Positions 1-7,934 of a stretch of DNA of 15,501 bases are shown piece after piece. A model generated the notes under the pieces. The model was given only the letters and a program-made list of their open reading frames with translations. It had not been told where the DNA came from and did not search any database. This DNA is from an uncultured Planctomycetaceae bacterium (GTDB lineage: Bacteria; Planctomycetota; Planctomycetia; Pirellulales; Pirellulaceae), in the NCBI GenBank assembly GCA_903927685.1, contig CAIYOB010000095.1, positions 1 through 15,501 on the forward strand. Direction: 5' to 3'. The translations under genes and the position numbers were made by a program. Each line of letters starts with the position of its first letter. Positions within the stretch are counted from its first letter, which is position 1.

Positions 1-2
1 TC

Positions 3-32
3 AAAAACACCGGCGTTTTGGGGCTCGGCCCC
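3..32 (-). terminator. Possible terminator hairpins downstream of the histidine kinase
   Basis: Read on the minus strand, a 5-bp GC stem (GGGGC/GCCCC, loop CGA, positions 32-20) is followed directly by AAAACGCCGGTGTTTTT (19-3). That second piece can fold as an AAAAC/GTTTT stem and ends in a run of T. This resembles a rho-independent terminator about 165 nt after the kinase stop codon. The second stem is AT-rich and weak, and the window ends here, so the call is tentative. Confidence 0.3.
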
Positions 33-63
33 ACTCCGGGTCTCGCCTAACTGTAGAAGACGG

Positions 64-142
64 GCCTGGGGTCGAGCCGCGAGGTGCGAGCGGTGAGCCC
101 CCAGTTGTTGTCGCTGGGGGCTCGCTGCGCTCGACCCCAGGC
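64..142. repeat. Long imperfect palindrome (planctomycete-type intergenic repeat)
   Basis: The outer arms GCCTGGGGTCGAGC (64-77) and GCTCGACCCCAGGC (129-142) are perfect 14-nt inverted copies. An inner pair, GAGCCCCCAG (95-104) and CTGGGGGCTC (114-123), encloses the 9-nt loop TTGTTGTCG. The left side carries about 12 extra bases between outer and inner stems, so the folded form has an asymmetric bulge. It lies wholly in non-coding DNA just after the kinase gene. From memory, very similar GGGGTCGAGC...GAGCCCCCAG palindromes occur between genes in planctomycete genomes, but this was not checked. It could act as a transcription end or be a non-autonomous REP-like repeat. Confidence 0.6.
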
Positions 143-197
143 ACGCCTACCCTGGCTTGGCTCGCCCCGTGGGCCTGGGCGGCGCTGGGCGGGCGGA

Positions 198-3100
198 CTA
201 AGGCCCAGCCGACGCGGTCGGGTTCGGGGACCGCGACGCGATGACCAACCTGTCCAGGATCTCAACCAGCTGCTGCATGACGCTGGGCTTGAGGACAACC
301 TCGCGGATCCCGATCCGCTGGGCCGCTTCCTGGTCCTCCGGCCGCACGTGACCGGAGGTCATAATAATGGGGATGTCCGGCCGGATCTCGAGCACACCGC
401 GCGCCAGGTCGAAGCCGGTCATCTTGGGCATCGCCAAGTCGGTGATGACCACGTCGAAATCGTGGGGCCGGGAGCGGAACTCGTGGAGCGCCCGCGGGGC
501 TTCGGTAAACCCTGCCACGACGTGCCCGGCGCGCTGCAACAGACGCGTTGCCAGGAAGACCAATGGTTCCTCGTCGTCGACGTACAGGATGCGTGCTCCC
601 CGCACCGTGACAGCTGTCGGCTGCGCCGCCGGAGGGGGTTCTGCCGCGGCCGGCGGCGGCCGATCGGCGACGGGAAAGTCGAGGTAGAAAGTGGAACCTC
701 GCCCCGGTTGGCTATCTACGCTGACGCGGCCTTCGTGGCTGTGCACAATGCCGTGTACGACAGACAGGCCAAGTCCAGTGCCCCGGCCGGCCAGTTTCGT
801 CGTGAAGAACGGATCGAAGATCCGCTCGAGGGTTGCTCGATCCATGCCACAGCCGCTGTCAGCCACGGCGAGCCGGACATAGCGTCCCGGGCGGAGGCTG
901 GCGGCGGCGTCCGCCAAGCTCGCCGTCAGGACGACCTCACTCAGGCGGAACTCGATCCAACCGCTGCCCGCTCCGATGGCGTGGGCGGCATTTGTCGCCA
1001 GATTGACAATGATCTGGTGGAGTTGGGTCGGATCGGCCAGGACGGGAGGGAGTCCCGCGGCAAACCGGGTCCGCAGTTCGATCATCGCCGGCAGGGTGGG
1101 ACGAAGCAGCTTGATCGCCTCGTCCACGACGGCCGACAGCGCGACGCTCCGCCGCGTCGGATCGTGCGGCCGGCTGAACGTCAGGATCCGGCGGACCAGT
1201 TCGCCGGCCCGGGCGCAAGCCTTGGTGACCTCCGCCAGGCTGCTCTGGACGGGATGGGCCGGAGGCAGGTCGAGGCGGGCCAGTTCCGTGTTGCCGGAGA
1301 TGGCGTGCAGAATGTTGTTGAAGTCGTGGGCGATGCCGCCGGCCAGGGTCCCCAGCGATTCAAGCTTCTGTGAACGAATCTGCGCTGCTTCCTGGTGCTT
1401 CCGCTCCAAGGCCGCGCCCAGCATATCGGCCACCACCCGCAGGGCATCCAGCTCTGCTTGCGACCATTGGCGGGGATGCCGGCAGTCGTCGAAACCGATG
1501 AATCCCCACCAATGACCATACGCCCGAATCGGCATGGCCGCGAGCGAGATGATCCCCTGGGGCTCCAGCACGCTCCTTTCCGGGGCAGGCATCTCGCGGA
1601 CCAGGCCGCAGACGGCTTCCCCACGTTCCAGGCACCCGGCCCAGCGGGCAAAGACTTCATCGTCGCAGACGACGTCCTGCAGCCCCGGATTTTCCCGCTG
1701 CGGTTCGACACCTGCGGCGACCCACTCGTACCGTTGGCTGGTCAGCCGCTGGCCGGCCGGTCCGAGATGATTCTCGAACACGTAGACCCGGCTGGCATCC
1801 GCCGCGCGTCCGACCCGGGCGAGCACGTCGCCCACCGTCGCTTCCCAAGCCTGCCCGCGCAAGAAGTGTTCGCCCGCGAACTGGGCGGCCGCCAGGATGG
1901 CGTCGCGGCGGCTGAGTCCCGCTTCGGCCAGTTTCCGCTCCGTGATATCCTGCAGGTAGCCGTGGTAGTGGGTCACCAGGCCGCCGGCGTCCCGCCGGAG
2001 GACGGTAAAGTTGTGGAACCAGCGGTATTCGCCGCGGGCGTGCCGGATGCGGAATTCATGCTCGAAGGGGGCTGCCGGCCCGGCCAGATGCGCCTGCATG
2101 TCGGCAGCCAGGGTCTGCCAGTCCTCGGGGTGGACCAGCGTGGGGAAGGCGACTCCGCCCACGGTCAGTTCCCGGTCGTCGTAGCCCAAGACCTGGGCGA
2201 CATTCGCGGAGACGTATTCGATGGGCCAGTCGGCGGCGTTGCGCCACAGGACGACGACCGTCGGCCCCCCGACGAACAGATCGTGCTCCGCCTGCAGGGC
2301 CCGCGTCCGCTCGCGGACGCGGTCTTCCAAGAAGGCTTGCCGGCCCCGTAAGGAGGCCACGAGGAGGGTCACCAGCAAGGTGATGAGGCCGCCGCCAACC
2401 GCCGCCATCCGATGCAGCCACATCGGATGGCTGGCCTGAAACGCTTGACTCGGCCACTGCAGGACCGCCCAGGTGCGATCGAAGAACAGAACCGGATGCC
2501 GGGTGCGATCATACGTGTCGCGCGACGCCCCCTCGACGACCTGCCGACCATGGCCGGCAGGCGGATGACTGGCAATCTCGACGGGCGCGCCGCCGGACCT
2601 CGGTTCCAGCACCAGCATGTTCAGTTGCCCGCCGTCGGGGCCCAGGAACGCCAAAGCCTGTTGCAGGAGGATTTGCGGAGACAACTCGCAGGCGACAAAT
2701 CCCAGCGGGCGCACCCGCCCCTTGAACACCGGCCTGAAGACGACCAGCTGCGCATCCTGGGGAGACGTGGCCGCCCCAGAGTGTCTCGCGCCGACGGCGC
2801 CGAGGCCACTGCTGGCGGCGCGGCGGAGAGCGGCCAACTGGTTCGCGTCGGCCCCCAGGTCGCGCCCCAGCCTGGCTTCGTTGCCCTCGAGCGGGGCGAC
2901 GTACGCGACGGGAAAGCGGGGCGGCGGTTCCGCCTCCGGAGCCGGCTCCCCGCGCGGCGGCGTCTGGTTCACGCGGAAATCGCCGACGCCGTCCCGGCGC
3001 ATCTCGGCCTCGAAACGTTCCCGGTCCTCCGCCCGCACCAGCGGGACCCACTCCCAGGTGTCAATCGGCGTCAAGCGGACCAACGGTTCGAGGAACGCGG

Positions 3101-4661
3101 CGAAATCCTGCCGTGTGACATCCTCGCTGCCCTCGTAGAAACTGGCGACACTGCCCAGTCTCTCGCTCACCGCCCCCAGGGCATCGCGGACGACCTCGGC
3201 TTTGGTCCTGGCCAGGGCGTGAAAATCGTCGCGCCGCCGGCGCCGTTCGACGTCAAACACGATCAGGCACAGGACCACGGTCAACGACAACCCCATGACG
3301 GCGGTCAGCAGCGTCTCCGCGTGCCGCCACGGCCACGTCTGCCGCTCGCCCTCCAGCCGCTCGCGGTAACGCAGCACGAGACCGCCTCCGGCCAGCACGG
3401 CAATGGCTGCGAGCGTGATTCCGATCGCGTGCAACCGAGCGGCGGCGATCTGGGCCTGCCACTGGGAAACCGGGATGTCCACGCCTACCGCGGCTAACAC
3501 GGCACCCGAACGCGGGTCCAAGACCGGCGCCAGCCCGTTGACAAAGCTGCCGTACTCGTCCTCAAAGGGCCCAAAGACCATGTGCCTTCCCCGAGTCAGG
3601 CACTCCCAATCCTCGGGACGGGGACGCTGGTAGACCGTGCCCGGCGGCGACGCCAGCGGATCCGACGGCTGGAGATTCTCCGGCCCGAACACGATGCGGC
3701 CGTCACGGAGCGCCATGGTGTAAATACTGCGCAGCCCGACGTACTCGCCATACGCGATCAGCGCCTGGCGGAGACGCTGGAACGCCGGTGCGTGCTGGTC
3801 CGCCGCGGTGAAGGACAGCTGCCGGACGAGTTCCGCGGGCATGGCCAAGGCCATGCCTTGGGCCTGTCGCAACGCCGTCTGCCGCATCTCTGCATCGATC
3901 GCGGACCCACGCCAGGCGGTGCCACACCACCCCAGAATGATCAGGCACGGAAACGCCGCTCGCAGCCCCCGGGAGGCCACGGGAATCTCCTCGTCCAGGC
4001 CCGGTACGGCCGCCTTGGCATACCGCCACAAGGCCGCCAAACAGATCCAGCCGCACAGGGAGTGAATCGGCCGGCCGAGCAGAATCCACAGCGACTCGAG
4101 ATGCAGTTGGGAAACGGGCCAACATGCCGTCTGGGGGGCGAACTCCGCCAGGGGCATGATCCCGACCAGCAGGGCGGCAGCGGCGACGCGCAACGCCCGC
4201 CCCTCGCGGCCTGCCGACCGACGCGCAAGCTGCCACAGCGTCCCCGCGGCCCAGATTCCCCCCGGCAGTCCCAGGGCCCAGCGGCATGCCGTCTCCAGGT
4301 TCATCCCGCGGACCTGCCACCCCAGCACCGCCAAGGCCGCCAGGAATCCCAGGCACCCGCGACCGATTGCCCGGCGTCGGTTGCTCCTGCCGCCAAACTC
4401 AAACAAGGCCGCCCATGCCGACGCCGTCACCGCCGTCCGCATCGCGGGCATTGCGAAAGGAGACGCGGTCGCCGCGGCCAGGACTTCCAGCCACCCCGCA
4501 GTGCCGTACAGGATGCCGAACCACCCCAGCCACGCCCACGCCGCGGACGAACGGCCGCCTCCTTCCCTGGCTCGCCAGCAGACGGCGGCTACGAACAGCC
4601 ACGCCAGGCTGCCGATGAAGCAGACATAGTCGGTTTGGGCGACGAACCACTGGGTCCACAT
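198..4661 (-). CDS. Hybrid sensor histidine kinase (membrane sensor, periplasmic PAS-like, CHASE, PAS, GAF, HisKA, HATPase, REC)
   Basis: A 1487-residue membrane hybrid kinase. Residues 1-250 hold about seven hydrophobic segments. A periplasmic PAS/Cache-like sensor (about 250-410) has the motifs FGPEN (325-329) and DEYGSF (368-373). After membrane segments near 412-430 and 450-470 comes a CHASE domain (about 480-670; WEWVP at 536-540). A last membrane segment (751-770) is followed by PAS/PAC (795-910, ending DITERK), GAF (918-1087), HisKA with phospho-acceptor His1112 in GIAHDFNN, and HATPase_c with N-box N1220/N1224 and G-boxes DSGCGM (1268-1273) and GRGTGLGL (1292-1299). A C-terminal receiver (1356-1470) has Asp1362/Asp1363, phospho-acceptor Asp1408 and Lys1458. 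All catalytic residues look intact, so it should autophosphorylate and pass phosphate to its own receiver. There is no DNA-binding output, so a phosphotransfer protein or regulator must lie elsewhere. The ATG start has AAAAGG about 10 nt upstream. The gene follows the porin gene on the same strand after a 100-bp gap. Confidence 0.95.
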   Translation of the reverse strand: MWTQWFVAQTDYVCFIGSLAWLFVAAVCWRAREGGGRSSAAWAWLGWFGILYGTAGWLEVLAAATASPFAMPAMRTAVTASAWAALFEFGGRSNRRRAIGRGCLGFLAALAVLGWQVRGMNLETACRWALGLPGGIWAAGTLWQLARRSAGREGRALRVAAAALLVGIMPLAEFAPQTACWPVSQLHLESLWILLGRPIHSLCGWICLAALWRYAKAAVPGLDEEIPVASRGLRAAFPCLIILGWCGTAWRGSAIDAEMRQTALRQAQGMALAMPAELVRQLSFTAADQHAPAFQRLRQALIAYGEYVGLRSIYTMALRDGRIVFGPENLQPSDPLASPPGTVYQRPRPEDWECLTRGRHMVFGPFEDEYGSFVNGLAPVLDPRSGAVLAAVGVDIPVSQWQAQIAAARLHAIGITLAAIAVLAGGGLVLRYRERLEGERQTWPWRHAETLLTAVMGLSLTVVLCLIVFDVERRRRRDDFHALARTKAEVVRDALGAVSERLGSVASFYEGSEDVTRQDFAAFLEPLVRLTPIDTWEWVPLVRAEDRERFEAEMRRDGVGDFRVNQTPPRGEPAPEAEPPPRFPVAYVAPLEGNEARLGRDLGADANQLAALRRAASSGLGAVGARHSGAATSPQDAQLVVFRPVFKGRVRPLGFVACELSPQILLQQALAFLGPDGGQLNMLVLEPRSGGAPVEIASHPPAGHGRQVVEGASRDTYDRTRHPVLFFDRTWAVLQWPSQAFQASHPMWLHRMAAVGGGLITLLVTLLVASLRGRQAFLEDRVRERTRALQAEHDLFVGGPTVVVLWRNAADWPIEYVSANVAQVLGYDDRELTVGGVAFPTLVHPEDWQTLAADMQAHLAGPAAPFEHEFRIRHARGEYRWFHNFTVLRRDAGGLVTHYHGYLQDITERKLAEAGLSRRDAILAAAQFAGEHFLRGQAWEATVGDVLARVGRAADASRVYVFENHLGPAGQRLTSQRYEWVAAGVEPQRENPGLQDVVCDDEVFARWAGCLERGEAVCGLVREMPAPERSVLEPQGIISLAAMPIRAYGHWWGFIGFDDCRHPRQWSQAELDALRVVADMLGAALERKHQEAAQIRSQKLESLGTLAGGIAHDFNNILHAISGNTELARLDLPPAHPVQSSLAEVTKACARAGELVRRILTFSRPHDPTRRSVALSAVVDEAIKLLRPTLPAMIELRTRFAAGLPPVLADPTQLHQIIVNLATNAAHAIGAGSGWIEFRLSEVVLTASLADAAASLRPGRYVRLAVADSGCGMDRATLERIFDPFFTTKLAGRGTGLGLSVVHGIVHSHEGRVSVDSQPGRGSTFYLDFPVADRPPPAAAEPPPAAQPTAVTVRGARILYVDDEEPLVFLATRLLQRAGHVVAGFTEAPRALHEFRSRPHDFDVVITDLAMPKMTGFDLARGVLEIRPDIPIIMTSGHVRPEDQEAAQRIGIREVVLKPSVMQQLVEILDRLVIASRSPNPTASAGP

Positions 4662-4761
4662 CCTGCGACGACCTTTTCCGCCTTGGGCACGAACTGCAGA
4701 ACCCCACGGGCTGCATTCTAGTTCTCCCCATCGGCCGGCGAAATAGTGTCTCCAGGCGGGG

Positions 4762-6240
4762 CTACAGATTCATTTCCCAACGGACTCCCACCGCCAGGGC
4801 GTCGCGTTCCAGGCCGTTCGGACTCACAATGTACTGCAAGTCCGGTTGCAGGACCGACCAATCGCTGGTGCGCAGCTGGTAGAACAACTCGATCGCGTTC
4901 TCGTTCTCGCGCCCGCTCCATTCGCGTTCCACGGGACTGAACGCCAGCAGCGTGAAGCCGGCGCCGAGGACATCGTCGTCGCGGTTCTTCAGCAGCCCGC
5001 GGTAGACCAGTCCCGCCCCGTAGTTCCATTCGACCTGGTTGCGATCCGGCGGCGCCCAGCTGAGTTGAACGAAGACGCCCAACCCTTGCACCTCCGAGCC
5101 GGACTCGCGATAGCAGATCTGATCGACGGTGCCGTAGACGCCGTAATTGCCCTCGAACACGCCGCTTCCATCGACGGCCCACGTGTCGCTGGACGCATAC
5201 CACAGGCCGGTGCGGACCAGGGTCGGCGGAGGCGACGATCCGCCGCCTCCCAAGCGACAGTCGGCCTGGCCCAGGAGGAACAGCCCGCGTTCCTCCGTCG
5301 CCGCCCACCACTGAAATTTGTCGCGGCCGTGGTCGTACATCCCGCCGCCCAGACGCAGCTTGTCACTGACCTCATACAGGGCCGTCACGCCCAAGGTCTG
5401 GAAGGGCCAGAATGGCATTGGGATGTTGGGCAACGTCGTAAACGAGGAATTGAGAAACTCGGCAGCCAGATCCGCGTAGGCGAAATCCTCGTTGGCGTCC
5501 TGCCGGCCCACCCGGACCAGCAGGGTTTCATCGAGGAACTTGTGTTGGTACCAGAATTCGCCCAGTTCGGTCAGGTCCTGCGGTTTGGGCCCCGTGTCCA
5601 GGTTGCTGTAGAGCTGGCTGTCCCCGACAAAACGCGGCGTCAGGGTCGTGCCATGCGCCTGCAGCAGGTACGCGTAAACCTCGCCCCCCTGCCACCAGTT
5701 CGCCGCTCCTGTATCCAGTCTCAGCGACAACTCCAGCAGCCCGCGATAGCGGGTGGCCCCTTGCGTAGCGATTCCCCCGTGGGCATTGCTGAACACTTCT
5801 CCCGCGTACAGGTACTCGCCGGTGACCGGGCCCAGGCGATGCCACGGCTCCCCCAGCCAAGTTGCAGGCTGCTCCTCGGCCGCATCCTCGGTCAGATCAG
5901 CCGCCAGTTCCTGAGGCCTCGCGGGGGCAGCCGGGACGGGCAGGGGAGGCATCTCGGCCGGTGGCGGTTGAAGGGTCAGGAGAGACGCTTCGGACACGAC
6001 GAGTGACGTGGTGGCCGAGCCGTACGGGACCGCTTCCAGGCCGTCGTCGGCGACGATGCGAGGCTGGCCCGGGCCTGATCCGGAGAACGTGCTGCCCAGG
6101 ACCAGCAGGACCGCCAAGCGGGTTCGCCAAGGGCTGGACAGCGAACGAGCGCCGGCGAATCTACCGGCCACGTTCCGGAGTGGACCTGTCCGAGCTTTCG
6201 CTCGCGCCACCCGCCGCACGGCAAAGCAACCGGTAGTCAC
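4762..6240 (-). CDS. OprB-family carbohydrate-selective porin
   Basis: Predicted outer-membrane beta-barrel porin of the OprB type, which lets sugars and similar solutes diffuse across the outer membrane. From the GTG start the product is 492 residues. It has a basic n-region of about 40 residues, a hydrophobic core near 42-53 (LAVLLVLGSTFSG), a Pro/Ala-rich stretch (about 90-125) and then the barrel. OprB-like features are the early TGEYLYAGEVF, the alternating-aromatic strand WWQGGEVYAYLLQAHG, LPNIPMPFWPF in the middle, and a C-terminal LQPDLQYIVSPNG strand near the end (families usually read PDLQYIxNPGG). The last residue is Leu rather than the usual Phe. The GTG was chosen because AGAGGA lies 4 nt upstream; the reading frame stays open to a TTG at 6285. 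The gene lies between the sigma factor and the hybrid kinase on the same strand. Family call is good; start and substrate are uncertain. Confidence 0.85.
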   Translation of the reverse strand: MTTGCFAVRRVARAKARTGPLRNVAGRFAGARSLSSPWRTRLAVLLVLGSTFSGSGPGQPRIVADDGLEAVPYGSATTSLVVSEASLLTLQPPPAEMPPLPVPAAPARPQELAADLTEDAAEEQPATWLGEPWHRLGPVTGEYLYAGEVFSNAHGGIATQGATRYRGLLELSLRLDTGAANWWQGGEVYAYLLQAHGTTLTPRFVGDSQLYSNLDTGPKPQDLTELGEFWYQHKFLDETLLVRVGRQDANEDFAYADLAAEFLNSSFTTLPNIPMPFWPFQTLGVTALYEVSDKLRLGGGMYDHGRDKFQWWAATEERGLFLLGQADCRLGGGGSSPPPTLVRTGLWYASSDTWAVDGSGVFEGNYGVYGTVDQICYRESGSEVQGLGVFVQLSWAPPDRNQVEWNYGAGLVYRGLLKNRDDDVLGAGFTLLAFSPVEREWSGRENENAIELFYQLRTSDWSVLQPDLQYIVSPNGLERDALAVGVRWEMNL

Positions 6241-6244
6241 GGGT

Positions 6245-6250
6245 TCCTCT
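6245..6250 (-). promoter_or_regulatory. Ribosome binding site supporting the porin GTG start
   Basis: AGAGGA on the minus strand ends 4 nt before the GTG at 6240-6238. The alternative TTG at 6285 and the GTG codons further inside have no comparable site. This favours the GTG, although the spacing is slightly short. Confidence 0.45.
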
Positions 6251-6318
6251 GGGGGGTAAAGCCGCCGAGCCCAGCCACAAGACAACGTCTCAGGGCTTGC
6301 ATCGGCCGAAGCACCGCC

Positions 6319-6374
6319 GCAGCGGGAGCCGCTGCCCGGTTGTTCCCGTGAGGCCGGATTTCCCGGTTATCCGG
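6319..6374 (-). terminator. Two GC-rich hairpins between sigma factor and porin
   Basis: Two inverted repeats follow the sigma-factor stop codon. The first met by transcription is CCGGAT/ATCCGG (6354-6359 with 6369-6374, 9-nt loop). The second is GCAGCGG/CCGCTGC (6319-6325 with 6329-6335, 3-nt loop). Neither has a T run, so this is not a classical intrinsic terminator. They may end or weaken sigma-factor transcription, or protect mRNA ends. They lie in the 154-bp gap before the porin start. Confidence 0.3.
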
Positions 6375-6394
6375 TCAGCTCGCTGCTGCTGCCG

Positions 6395-7468
6395 TCAGTT
6401 CTGGGAGGCGTTTTCCCACATCCGTTCGCGCGGGTCCTTCAGACCGTCGGCCAGACGCTGGAGAGCCTCGGTCTCGATCTGCCGGACGCGTTCGCGGGTC
6501 AAGTTCAGCTTCTCGCCGATCTCTTTCAGCGTGTGGGGCTCCATGTCGCCCAAGCCGAACCGCATCCGCAAGACCGTGGCTTCGCGCTCGTCCAGGTGCT
6601 CGATCATCTGCAGCACGCTGGCCAGGACGTCATGGTCCAGCAGTTCATCTTCGGGCGTCTTCATCCGCTCGTCCATCACCATCTCACCCAGCGACCAACC
6701 GACCTCGGCCTGGTCGGTCTGCGGTGTCGAATTGTAGATCCGGATGGCTTTCTTGATGATCGGCAGCTTCTTCTTGGGCAGGCCCAGCACACGGGCGATT
6801 TCTTCGTGCGTCGGCGTCCGGCCCAACTCCTCACTCAGGCGCGTGTTCGCCCGCCGCCACTTGGACAGCAGTTCCACCATGTACGCCGGAATGCGAATGG
6901 TCTTGGCTGAGTTGATCAAGGCTCGCTTGATCGACTGCTTGATCCAGTAGCTGGCATACGTACTGAATCGCGTGCCCACGTGAGGATCGAACCCTTCGAC
7001 GGCGCGAAGCAGGCCCAGATTGCCTTCCTCAATCAGGTCTTGCAGCCCCAGCCCCTTGCCCGAATAGCCGCGGGCGATATTCACCACTAGCCGCAGGTTG
7101 GCGCGCACCATCCGGTCCCGCGCCTCGGCATCCCCCCCGGCGATCCGCGTCGCCAATTCCTGTTCGTCGGCGGCGGTCAGCAGCGGCGTCTCGTTGATCT
7201 CGCGGAGGTACGTCTCGAGCGGAGTCTGGGGCGACGAATCCGTCTTGTCACGCCGTCGGCTGCGGCGGAACTCGTCGAGTTCGTCCAACTCCAGACGGGG
7301 CGGCTCCGGCTCCGTATCGTCGCCCTTTTCCTCCTCGTCCTCTTCCTCCTCAAACAGATCCGGGTCTAGGATGAGGTCGCTGTCGACCCCATCATCGGGC
7401 TCGGCGAGGCAGGTGGATTCGACCAGGAATTCGGAGGCTTCCAGCTGATCGGCGTCGGTCAATGGCAT
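6395..7468 (-). CDS. RpoD/SigA-like sigma-70 family RNA polymerase sigma factor
   Basis: A 357-residue sigma factor that directs RNA polymerase to promoters. Residues 1-80 are variable, with a strongly acidic run (about 37-55) and then a basic patch (FRRSRRRDK, 67-75). Region 1.2 covers about 82-112 (PLETYLREINETPLL). Region 2 covers 116-197: RANLRLVVNIARGY, DLIEEGNLGLLRAVEGFD, and the 2.3/2.4 helix RFSTYASYWIKQSIKRAL. Region 3 follows (about 198-275). Region 4 has the HTH and the family signature TLKEIGEKLNLTRERVRQIE (313-332). With no full region 1.1 and a short C-terminus it resembles group 2 (RpoS/RpoD-like) factors or a second planctomycete SigA paralogue rather than a full-length housekeeping RpoD. 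The ATG at 7468 begins MPLTDADQLE. The frame stays open to a TTG at 7585, but those 39 residues are low-complexity and cross a palindromic repeat. No strong ribosome binding site is visible. Confidence 0.93.
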   Translation of the reverse strand: MPLTDADQLEASEFLVESTCLAEPDDGVDSDLILDPDLFEEEEDEEEKGDDTEPEPPRLELDELDEFRRSRRRDKTDSSPQTPLETYLREINETPLLTAADEQELATRIAGGDAEARDRMVRANLRLVVNIARGYSGKGLGLQDLIEEGNLGLLRAVEGFDPHVGTRFSTYASYWIKQSIKRALINSAKTIRIPAYMVELLSKWRRANTRLSEELGRTPTHEEIARVLGLPKKKLPIIKKAIRIYNSTPQTDQAEVGWSLGEMVMDERMKTPEDELLDHDVLASVLQMIEHLDEREATVLRMRFGLGDMEPHTLKEIGEKLNLTRERVRQIETEALQRLADGLKDPRERMWENASQN

Positions 7469-7489
7469 GGGAAGGGTTGCTTTCTGGTG

Positions 7490-7510
7490 GCGCAGGCATC
7501 CCGCCTGCGC
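7490..7510. repeat. Perfect 8-bp palindrome in the sigma-factor 5' leader
   Basis: GCGCAGGC (7490-7497) and GCCTGCGC (7503-7510) are exact inverted copies around the 5-nt loop ATCCC. The hairpin begins 21 bp upstream of the sigma-factor ATG and would form in its leader mRNA. The shape (GCxCAGGC-loop-GCCTGxGC) resembles a short palindrome I recall as widespread between planctomycete genes; this was not checked. Confidence 0.55.
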
Positions 7511-7840
7511 AAGGCGCCATGGCAATCCGTTGTCGGTCCACGATCTCCAAAGCAGGCAAGATCCGCAGGCGGATGCTGCGTGCAAGATCCTGTATCGACC
7601 CGTCCGGAGCCGCCACTAGAGTCTGCGCAAGAGGTGTTGAACTGAGACGACTGAAGGCGAAGTAGGGGAGAGCCCCAACCTAGGAATTGCGACGGAACTG
7701 CCGGTCAGAACGAATGCGCATGAGCCTCGAGCCTGAAGGCGAAGCCCTCGTGCCTCGCCAAAGCCAGACCTCCCCAAACTGCTCCTCGGCGAAGCAGAAT
7801 CGCCAAAACCTCTCCAGTCACCCCAAGCCGCTTGAACCAC

Positions 7841-7868
7841 TTGATTTAACAGGCGATCATGTTATGTT
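7841..7868 (+). promoter_or_regulatory. Putative sigma-70 promoter of the TIGR03000 gene
   Basis: TTGATT (7841-7846) and TATGTT (7863-7868) are separated by 16 bp, each matching four of six consensus bases. They lie in a locally AT-rich stretch within otherwise GC-rich DNA. Transcription would start near 7875, giving a leader of about 60 nt. That also makes the GTG at 7875 unlikely as the translation start. Confidence 0.4.
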
Positions 7869-7922
7869 CAAAGCGTGAGTAGCGAGGTTTTTCTGGCGCG
7901 TTGTTTGACTTCTTGTTTGCGT

Positions 7923-7928
7923 GGAGGA
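7923..7928 (+). promoter_or_regulatory. Ribosome binding site deciding the TIGR03000 gene start
   Basis: GGAGGA ends 6 nt before the ATG at 7935, and the protein from that ATG begins directly with a signal peptide. The upstream in-frame GTG at 7875 lacks such a site. Confidence 0.75.
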
Positions 7929-7934
7929 TTGGCC

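Larger units (their letters stand above)
7469..7934. other. Divergent intergenic region between the sigma factor and TIGR03000 genes
   Basis: This 466-bp stretch has no convincing gene. It holds a perfect 8-bp hairpin (7490-7510) in the sigma-factor leader and a 12-nt direct repeat CTGAAGGCGAAG at 7651-7662 and 7733-7744. A short GGGG/CCCC hairpin lies near 7665-7677, and a small palindrome ATCCGC/GCGGAT near 7561-7574. A plausible plus-strand promoter sits at 7841-7868. Small frames on both strands here (for example 7616-7840 minus) have no recognisable sequence. No clear sigma-factor promoter was found. Confidence 0.6.

Noticed and set aside
1..197. Possible tRNA or small RNA in the left non-coding end
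   Set aside because: The fold is a long palindrome, not a cloverleaf; no TTCGAATCC-type arm or CCA end was seen, and no promoter could be supported.
84..1373. Plus-strand open frame of 429 codons
   Set aside because: It lies antisense to the kinase and receiver domains, has no recognisable motif, and its composition is that of a shadow frame in GC-rich DNA.
2412..4721. Plus-strand frames 2412-3497 and 3582-4721
   Set aside because: Both are antisense to the kinase sensor domains, which have clear family motifs. The translations are Arg/Pro/Gln-rich without domains.
4846..6006. Plus-strand frame of 386 codons
   Set aside because: Antisense to the OprB porin; no motif and no ribosome binding site.
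7469..7585. Longer sigma factor starting at TTG 7585
   Set aside because: The extra 39 residues are low in family character and cross a palindromic repeat. ATG 7468 gives a normal start.
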